In this document: piece after piece, positions 39,530 through 44,920 of the stretch
Layout: every line of letters starts with the position of its first letter
Numbering within the stretch: the stretch's first letter is position 1
DNA from: Endotrypanum monterogeii
Taxonomy: Eukaryota > Euglenozoa > Kinetoplastea > Trypanosomatida > Trypanosomatidae
Reading direction: 5' to 3'
NCBI GenBank assembly: GCA_000333855.2
Contig: CM007342.1
Location: 306,821 to 351,740, forward strand
Length of the DNA stretch: 44,920 nt
The notes under the pieces: generated by a model
What the model was told of the DNA's origin: nothing
Seen by the model: the letters and a program-made list of their open reading frames with translations, nothing else
Databases searched by the model: none
Program-made: the position numbers and the translations under genes

Positions 39530-42121
39530 ATGTCTTACATACGACGCGCACTGATAGTTTCTGTGGGCGTCTCAGCCGGTGTGTGCACCGCCCCGCACCT
39601 CTGCACTACGCGCCGGACACCTACTGAGCCATCGGCACATTACCGATCCTCCATCGCCCTTGGCATGCAGTCTGGTTTTCACGGCGGTTGCTGTGGGCGA
39701 AACTCTGCTGAGGAGGGTGTTACTGGCGCCACCACTGAGCAGGCGTCTGTGACGTTAGTGGACGAAGCGCTCTGTGCCCTCTTCAGGCGTGCTAACGATC
39801 TATTGGATACGACCACACAAGCGCTGGTGGAAGGAATCGCAATGGCAATGGCTGCAGCAACAGTCGCGTGTACCCATGCAGAGGCCCATGCGACTACATT
39901 CGCACACGCACCCGCTTCTGTAACTCGCAGCGATATCGCAGCTACTCACTCTGATGACGGCCCTCCGCGCAGTTCAGAGGAGGACGATCGGGTTACAGAC
40001 TCGACGACGGACGCGAGGGTGGGGTCCTCTGCGCACACACAGTCGGTCTTGCCCAAGAAAACGAGATCGCTTCGCACCGCATCACACAAGCTGAAGGATC
40101 GCTTCATGTACTACGCCAGACGTGACCCAGTAACTGGTGAGTTCGTGCTTAGCCTCGAGGGGTTTGTGCGCTGCATGCTCTTGTTGCCGGACGATGGTGG
40201 GATTGATGCAGGGTGGCTTCACAGATACGCAAGGGCCAAAGATGATAGCGCTGCAACAACACAACAAAACTCCTCCAAGGCTCCCTCCACCATGTGTGAA
40301 AAATCGAGCGACTATGATGTCGCCAATACTGAAGGCCGCCAAATGCCGTCGCAGCCTGCCTTGCCTTGGCACCATCAAGGGCTTCCCTTATCTGTGCAGC
40401 GGCGCTTCGCCGACTTTTTCCAGTGGGTGGACCTTGACGGCACAAACTCGATTGGGTACGCCGAGTTCGTCGTCCTTTTCACTTTTCTCTCCATCCCACA
40501 GGAAACACTGCAGCGTGCCTTCAGGGTGTTTGACTTGGACGGCAGCGGCCGGCTGAGCGAGTTGCAATTTTGTTGTCTACTGAACACGATCATGGTTGAT
40601 CCGGCCGTGCACGTGCGCTACACAGACGTGGCGAACGGCGCTGGTGGTGGTAAAAAAAACTGCACCGCAATGTTGGAATCTGCGGGGGCGGTGTCATCTA
40701 GGATGTGTGCGCCTCACGCATCCACAGAAAGCCGGACGGGTACCCGGAGGCGCGGTAAAGGGTTCTGGCAGCGTACTAGGGATGCCCTGACCTTTGACGT
40801 TGGATCCGAGATGATACGACCATTTCTTTTCGGCCCGCTCCCTCTGCATGTGGGCGCCCCCCCTGACGGAACTCTTCATAGCGACACATCCACTGTTCCT
40901 TCACTGTATCCGAGTGGTGCTGTTTTCAATCTCACCACGACGGCGCGCTCGACAGCGAACAACGCCCTTCAGGCGGCAGTGTCCTCCACGGACATGGTTT
41001 CTGCTCCTTCGGGTTTTGGCGAGTCTGTCTGGTGGAGGCGGTCATGGCACTTGCTGCAGCATATTTGCAGAAAGGTCTGGCCACATCGCTCCTCTAGTGC
41101 ACAGCCGAGCCACCACCCCACGTCAAGAGGGGGGCCTTTTTCTGCGTCTATCAACGCTCCAGTCACAGCGACGGACTCTTCGGCTTCACTATGCATGTCT
41201 CCGTTACAGTTAATGGCGCAGGAGGATACGTTGCTGAGGAGGGTATCATACCCAACCCTTCTCTATCGTTTGGACTACATGCGGTGGGAGCTGCGCGCCA
41301 TCGAGTTTGGCCTGTGTGATGCGTTCAATAGCGGTGTCATATCATTGGACGACTGCCGGCGCCTCCTCCACGGGAACCTCTGCAGCACCATGGAACGGAG
41401 GCGCTCGGCGAACACGCCCCCGGACGCGATCCCTGTCACGTGGAATTTCTACAAGAAACTCTTCGACGTAATGAGAGAATCAGATAGAATTATGTGGGCC
41501 CTGCAACTCGCCTTGGACGCGATGCCGCCCGTGCCGGAGGAGATGCTGCGCGGTGGTGCTATCCCCGACGAAGCGCTGGAAGCGGCCACCGGGACTATTT
41601 CGGACATGGTGAGGCTGAGTGCGCTGCGCCACGCGTCTAGCACTGGCGGCAAAAGTATGGACGCTCGCAGTGCAGCATCTCCAACAGCAGCAGCAGCAGC
41701 AGCAGCAACAGCTGAGGGCGTAGCGGCCTCGCAACACCGCGGTGTCACGAATGCAGATTGTACTTCCTTCAACTCAGCGGGCGTCACGACATCGGATTCT
41801 ACGAGTGGTGATGTTCTGTGCGGAACGGCCACGACTTGTCGTGACGGATCGTCATCTCTGGTGCGGCCCACAGCGCTCACCTGGAATCAGTTCAATCGCG
41901 TACTCAACACCATCGGGGCGGTGACGCCGCTGCAAGGGTCCGAAGAATTTCTCTTCCTTGCTCTGTTCGATGAGGATGGCTCTGACTCTCTATCGCCCGC
42001 AGAGTTCGCGCGAGTGTGCGCTATCAAAGAGAGGTTTTTCGCCCAGAAGCTTCCCCGCTTCGATGAACCGAAACGAAACGTTGTGCAACAGTTTTTTCAA
42101 TGCATGCAACAGTTGGACTAA
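39530..42121 (+). CDS. MICU-type mitochondrial Ca2+ uptake regulator
   Basis: An 863-residue EF-hand protein matching the mitochondrial calcium uniporter gatekeepers MICU1/2/3. Starting ATG 39530; the upstream in-frame GTG at 39509 is less likely. The N-terminus is Arg/Ser/Ala-rich and fits a mitochondrial presequence. Seen: YYARRDPVTGEFVLSLEGF near 197-215, an EF-like loop DLDGTNSIGYAE at 301-312, the main EF-hand DLDGSGRLSELQ at 335-346, a helical middle domain (about 590-700) and a last EF-hand DEDGSDSLSPAE at 814-825. The loop at 335-346 ends in Gln, not the Glu expected to chelate Ca2+ at position 12. Human MICU1 is about 480 residues; the extra length is Ser/Thr/Ala-rich insertions between domains. 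Expected to sit in the intermembrane space and set the Ca2+ threshold of the uniporter. Confidence 0.87.
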   Translation: MSYIRRALIVSVGVSAGVCTAPHLCTTRRTPTEPSAHYRSSIALGMQSGFHGGCCGRNSAEEGVTGATTEQASVTLVDEALCALFRRANDLLDTTTQALVEGIAMAMAAATVACTHAEAHATTFAHAPASVTRSDIAATHSDDGPPRSSEEDDRVTDSTTDARVGSSAHTQSVLPKKTRSLRTASHKLKDRFMYYARRDPVTGEFVLSLEGFVRCMLLLPDDGGIDAGWLHRYARAKDDSAATTQQNSSKAPSTMCEKSSDYDVANTEGRQMPSQPALPWHHQGLPLSVQRRFADFFQWVDLDGTNSIGYAEFVVLFTFLSIPQETLQRAFRVFDLDGSGRLSELQFCCLLNTIMVDPAVHVRYTDVANGAGGGKKNCTAMLESAGAVSSRMCAPHASTESRTGTRRRGKGFWQRTRDALTFDVGSEMIRPFLFGPLPLHVGAPPDGTLHSDTSTVPSLYPSGAVFNLTTTARSTANNALQAAVSSTDMVSAPSGFGESVWWRRSWHLLQHICRKVWPHRSSSAQPSHHPTSRGGPFSASINAPVTATDSSASLCMSPLQLMAQEDTLLRRVSYPTLLYRLDYMRWELRAIEFGLCDAFNSGVISLDDCRRLLHGNLCSTMERRRSANTPPDAIPVTWNFYKKLFDVMRESDRIMWALQLALDAMPPVPEEMLRGGAIPDEALEAATGTISDMVRLSALRHASSTGGKSMDARSAASPTAAAAAAATAEGVAASQHRGVTNADCTSFNSAGVTTSDSTSGDVLCGTATTCRDGSSSLVRPTALTWNQFNRVLNTIGAVTPLQGSEEFLFLALFDEDGSDSLSPAEFARVCAIKERFFAQKLPRFDEPKRNVVQQFFQCMQQLD

Positions 42122-42248
42122 GATATAAATCACTGGCGTGTGCGGATGTGTTTGTTCGCATCCGCCTCGCTGTATCTATCTTCAGATATCGTATTGCTCC
42201 ACAGCTGGGCTATGTCTTCAAGAACCAAAAATAAAAAAAAAGGTAGGG

Positions 42249-42304
42249 AATCACACACATATATATTTATATATATATATATATTTATATGTGTGTGTGT
42301 GTGT
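42249..42304. repeat. Imperfect palindromic CA-TA-GT array
   Basis: Short CA units, a TA region broken by two TTT interruptions, then GT units. Similar in plan to the array at 39081-39128. Confidence 0.9.
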
Positions 42305-42979
42305 GGAGAGAAAAAATGAGGCGTGTCACTTTCTTCCCCTGACCTTCAAGGGGAAGTGAAAGAAGGTTTTTCGGTGATATAATGCTTCCACATTTTATCA
42401 CCCCAGCCCGACCCTTCAACTCGTTGCCAAGGCAGCCGCTTGACGCTATAGCAACACAGGGTTCTCATTCTCTGTGAGGGGGTGGGTACCGTGAGGGAGG
42501 CAATGGGTGGGTGGGTGCGGGTGAAAAGAAGAAGTATTTACCGTTCCTCATGTCTTGTATTTCGCTGCCCACCATGTCCTCCCCCAAAGGAAAAACAAGC
42601 GAAAAAAGTAGAGTATTTGCTGGCGTCGAGGCTCGCTCCCTGATGCGTGTGAATGCCTGTGTCGCTTGGACACAGATGCAGCTGGCACACAGGTGGACAT
42701 CAAGCGATACGGAGCCCCACTCTCTCCTCGTTACGCGCACTAACTCATATGTGTGTACGCGTAGTTTATCAGCTCTCGAGAGAAACTACATATTCCGTCA
42801 TTTTTTTTTCTTTTTGAGTTCTCTCATTCTTTGTCAACTGGCTCGCACTCATTCGCATGTCTTCTGCTTTCTGCGTATGTGCGTGTTATGATTCCCTTGG
42901 GTTATTTTTATTCAGTGCTGGCTTCAGGCTCGCGCTTCTTCATCTCGTAGTGAGATCAAACAACACGAAAGAGTCCAAG

Positions 42980-43013
42980 TACACACACACACACACACAC
43001 ACATACACACACA
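42980..43013. repeat. (CA)n microsatellite
   Basis: CA units with one TA interruption, about 200 bases before the BCS1-like ATG. Confidence 0.9.
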
Positions 43014-43206
43014 AAAACAGACACAGATATCCACCTTCTTTCAATAAATCCAGGTCGTCCACCCTACCGGCCAGGAGCAGAGGAAGCGAGAGGAAGGGGA
43101 GGGGAAGGCCTGGAGGGAGCCACCCGTCGAGCCTCGCCTAGTTCTGTGTGTGCTTGCGCACCTGTGTGCCTCCCCCCCCCCAAAAAAAAAAGGGTAGAGT
43201 GAAAAG

Positions 43207-44920
43207 ATGGAGCATATCATCTCCAATGCTGACAGCTTCGGAGACGCCTCGCCTGAGTCGTCGTCGTTTCTTATTCGGTTTTTGAGCATGCAGGAGCCCT
43301 TCGTTCACAACGTGGTGCAACTATTCTCGCAGAAAATGAAATCCTTCACGTATTCGATCCCAGTCATGTATGTGTACGTATTTCTCGTTTTAGCACCCTT
43401 TGTTCTAGGCCTGCTACGGGTCCTCTTTCCCCTCGTGGAGAGCTGGATCAGCAGCACTTGCGTGCGCCTTGGTGGGACCGCCAGGGGATCGCCATATATT
43501 CAGCGCAACATAAACGTTCAGCTGCCACCGCTGGCTACGGTGGAGGTGCCCAACTACAACGTATTGCTGCAGAACGCCGTCATGGTGTATGTGTGTCATC
43601 ATCTTTGGCGCCAGAAGTCACCTCAATCCAGCGCATTTTTCTGCCACGCTCAAGCAGTTGACCTCATCGATCCCTATCGCACCTGGCGCGCGTACGTGTC
43701 TTCAAAGTCTCCTTTTCAGGTTGGTTCTGTTGTCAACTCCCAGAAGTGGAAGGGGCTCGCCTACACGCTCAAAGAGCTCGACCGCCTTCGAATAGTGAAA
43801 CAACCGTACAAAACGTGGACCCCTGTCATGTCGGATGACATAGAGATCTACTTCAGTGAGGAGCCGATGTTCATGTCTGACTACTCACAGCCGTGGACGC
43901 GGCGCACCCTGTCACTGCGCTGCCGGGCTACACCGGGTAGTGCACAGAAGTTGGATAGTTTTGTGCAGCGTGCTCTGGAGGTGTTCGCGGAGGGTGCGCC
44001 CGGCAGCGAGAACGAGGACAAGACTCGGTGGTTCTTCACATACGGCGGCGAGCTTGGCGATAAGGTGTACTTCGACCGGTACGTGCTGCGGAGCAACAAA
44101 GACTTCGACACGCTGTTCTTCCCGCAGCGCGACGCGACGGTGACGCTTGTCGATCAATTTTTGCATCAGCGCGGACGGTTCGCTGTGGAGGGGTTTCCGC
44201 AGAGGCTGGGGTTCCTTGTGTACGGGCCACCGGGGACCGGGCGGCACACGTTTGTGAAGGCGCTCGCCGCGTACACAGGGCGGCACATCGTCTCTGTGCC
44301 GCTGTCGAAGCTGCGGACGAACCAGCAACTGTACGATATTTTCTTCGTGCGCGAATTCCAGTCGGAGGAGGATGGTGAGGCCCCTCAGAAGCTGCTCATG
44401 GAGGACGTGATCTTTCTGTTCGACGACGTGGACGCGGCAGACGCTGTTGTGTGCGCTCGCGCTGAGCGCCGCGTGGTGCAGCGGCGTGCTGCTGCGCGTC
44501 TGACCGCGCGCGGGGCACCGTCCGATGCGGCGCTGACAAACTGCCTGGTCGAGATGGACACGTCGTCGTCGCGGCCGGTGCTGCGCACGGAGAGCAGCGA
44601 GCTGCCGCTGGATCTTCTGCTGGGGCTGATGGGCGTGATGTCTGGCGGCGCTGCGTCGGCGAAGGGCGCCAACGAAGGGGGAAGCAGCAACGAGTCGCTG
44701 AAGGGGGTGAAGAACGCTGCGACGACTGCGACGCCGCCGCCGCTGGTAGACGATGCTGCTGATGTGGCTGGTGGGCACCTGCTGAGGGGCGCCGACCTGC
44801 TGTTCGGGGAGAATAAGGACAAGCTGGACCTTGCGGGGCTGCTGAACGTGCTGGACGGCGTTGTGGATGCGCCGGGGCGCATCGTCGTGATGATCAGGGA
44901 GGACCCGGAGTGGCTGGCCC
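43207..44920 (+). CDS. BCS1-like AAA protein with degenerate ATPase motifs (partial, 3' end missing)
   Basis: The first 571 codons of an open frame running off the right edge. One hydrophobic membrane segment lies at about 52-75. A BCS1-specific-type region follows, then an AAA domain: Walker A at 340-348 (GPPGTGRHT), Walker B at about 401-409 (VIFLFDDVD), and LDLAGLLNVLDGV near 538, as in BCS1. BCS1 is known to move the folded Rieske protein across the inner mitochondrial membrane for complex III. Here the Walker A Lys is Arg and the next residue is His, Walker B has Asp-Asp for Asp-Glu, and the expected sensor-1 Asn region reads MIREDPEW. A ~120-residue Ala/Gly/Thr-rich insert separates Walker B from the LDLAG helix. 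It may be a non-hydrolysing paralogue or have a new role. Confidence 0.83.
   Translation, partial: MEHIISNADSFGDASPESSSFLIRFLSMQEPFVHNVVQLFSQKMKSFTYSIPVMYVYVFLVLAPFVLGLLRVLFPLVESWISSTCVRLGGTARGSPYIQRNINVQLPPLATVEVPNYNVLLQNAVMVYVCHHLWRQKSPQSSAFFCHAQAVDLIDPYRTWRAYVSSKSPFQVGSVVNSQKWKGLAYTLKELDRLRIVKQPYKTWTPVMSDDIEIYFSEEPMFMSDYSQPWTRRTLSLRCRATPGSAQKLDSFVQRALEVFAEGAPGSENEDKTRWFFTYGGELGDKVYFDRYVLRSNKDFDTLFFPQRDATVTLVDQFLHQRGRFAVEGFPQRLGFLVYGPPGTGRHTFVKALAAYTGRHIVSVPLSKLRTNQQLYDIFFVREFQSEEDGEAPQKLLMEDVIFLFDDVDAADAVVCARAERRVVQRRAAARLTARGAPSDAALTNCLVEMDTSSSRPVLRTESSELPLDLLLGLMGVMSGGAASAKGANEGGSSNESLKGVKNAATTATPPPLVDDAADVAGGHLLRGADLLFGENKDKLDLAGLLNVLDGVVDAPGRIVVMIREDPEWLA

Larger units (their letters stand above)
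42122..43206. other. Spacer upstream of BCS1-like gene
   Basis: No gene supported. An imperfect palindromic CA-TA-GT array at 42249-42304, a CA array at about 42980-43013, and an AG at 43052-43053 after a T/C-rich stretch as a candidate acceptor. A frame from 42573 (105 codons) ends in a T-run and shows no domain, so it is not called. Confidence 0.6.

Noticed and set aside
42573..42891. 105-codon frame before the BCS1-like gene starting MSSPKGK
   Set aside because: It ends through a T-run read as Phe repeats and has no domain; codon use is mixed.

Overview
The window looks like nuclear DNA of a trypanosomatid kinetoplastid, most likely a Leishmaniinae flagellate (Leishmania or a close relative; the species cannot be fixed from the sequence alone). 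The reasons are: intronless genes in long same-strand arrays; one head-to-head strand switch; pyrimidine tract plus AG signals before start codons, as expected for spliced-leader trans-splicing; long untranslated spacers full of CA/TA/GT microsatellites and T-runs; and kinetoplastid-type gene content (flagellar IQUB, MICU-like Ca2+ sensor, mitochondrial uL22, BCS1-like AAA protein). No tRNA, rRNA, spliced-leader RNA or CRISPR was found.

Layout. Bases 1-7501 form a minus-strand unit read leftward: an eIF2D-like translation factor (5495-7501), then two tandem Mcr1-type NADH-cytochrome b5 reductases (3862-4731 and 1441-2307). Bases 7502-9698 are a divergent strand-switch region, the expected site of RNA polymerase II initiation in both directions. 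It holds a GC-rich block (about 8370-8870) that may be a decayed SIDER-type retroposon.

From 9699 to the end everything is on the plus strand: a triple zinc-ribbon protein with two MIU-like helices (9699-10346), a CAMK-type kinase (11150-12265), an 8.2-kb stretch without a convincing gene that includes a 309-base assembly gap, mitochondrial ribosomal protein uL22m (20489-21328), a 708-residue unknown (22707-24833), a 121-residue unknown (25815-26180), an unlisted 53-codon membrane microprotein (27733-27894), an IQUB/radial-spoke protein (29142-31901), the splicing factor PRP18 (33403-35019), an alpha-arrestin (35940-37070), a MICU-type EF-hand protein (39530-42121) and the first 571 codons of a BCS1-like AAA protein running off the right edge (43207-44920).

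The genes do not form a functional operon. As usual in trypanosomatids they are co-transcribed but unrelated in job. Several point to the mitochondrion (b5 reductases, uL22m, MICU-like, BCS1-like, perhaps the microprotein). The most unusual items are the BCS1-like protein with a broken Walker A and no sensor-1 Asn, the triple zinc-ribbon/MIU protein, the microprotein, the MICU-like protein with an altered EF-hand, and the palindromic CA-TA-TG arrays in the spacers.
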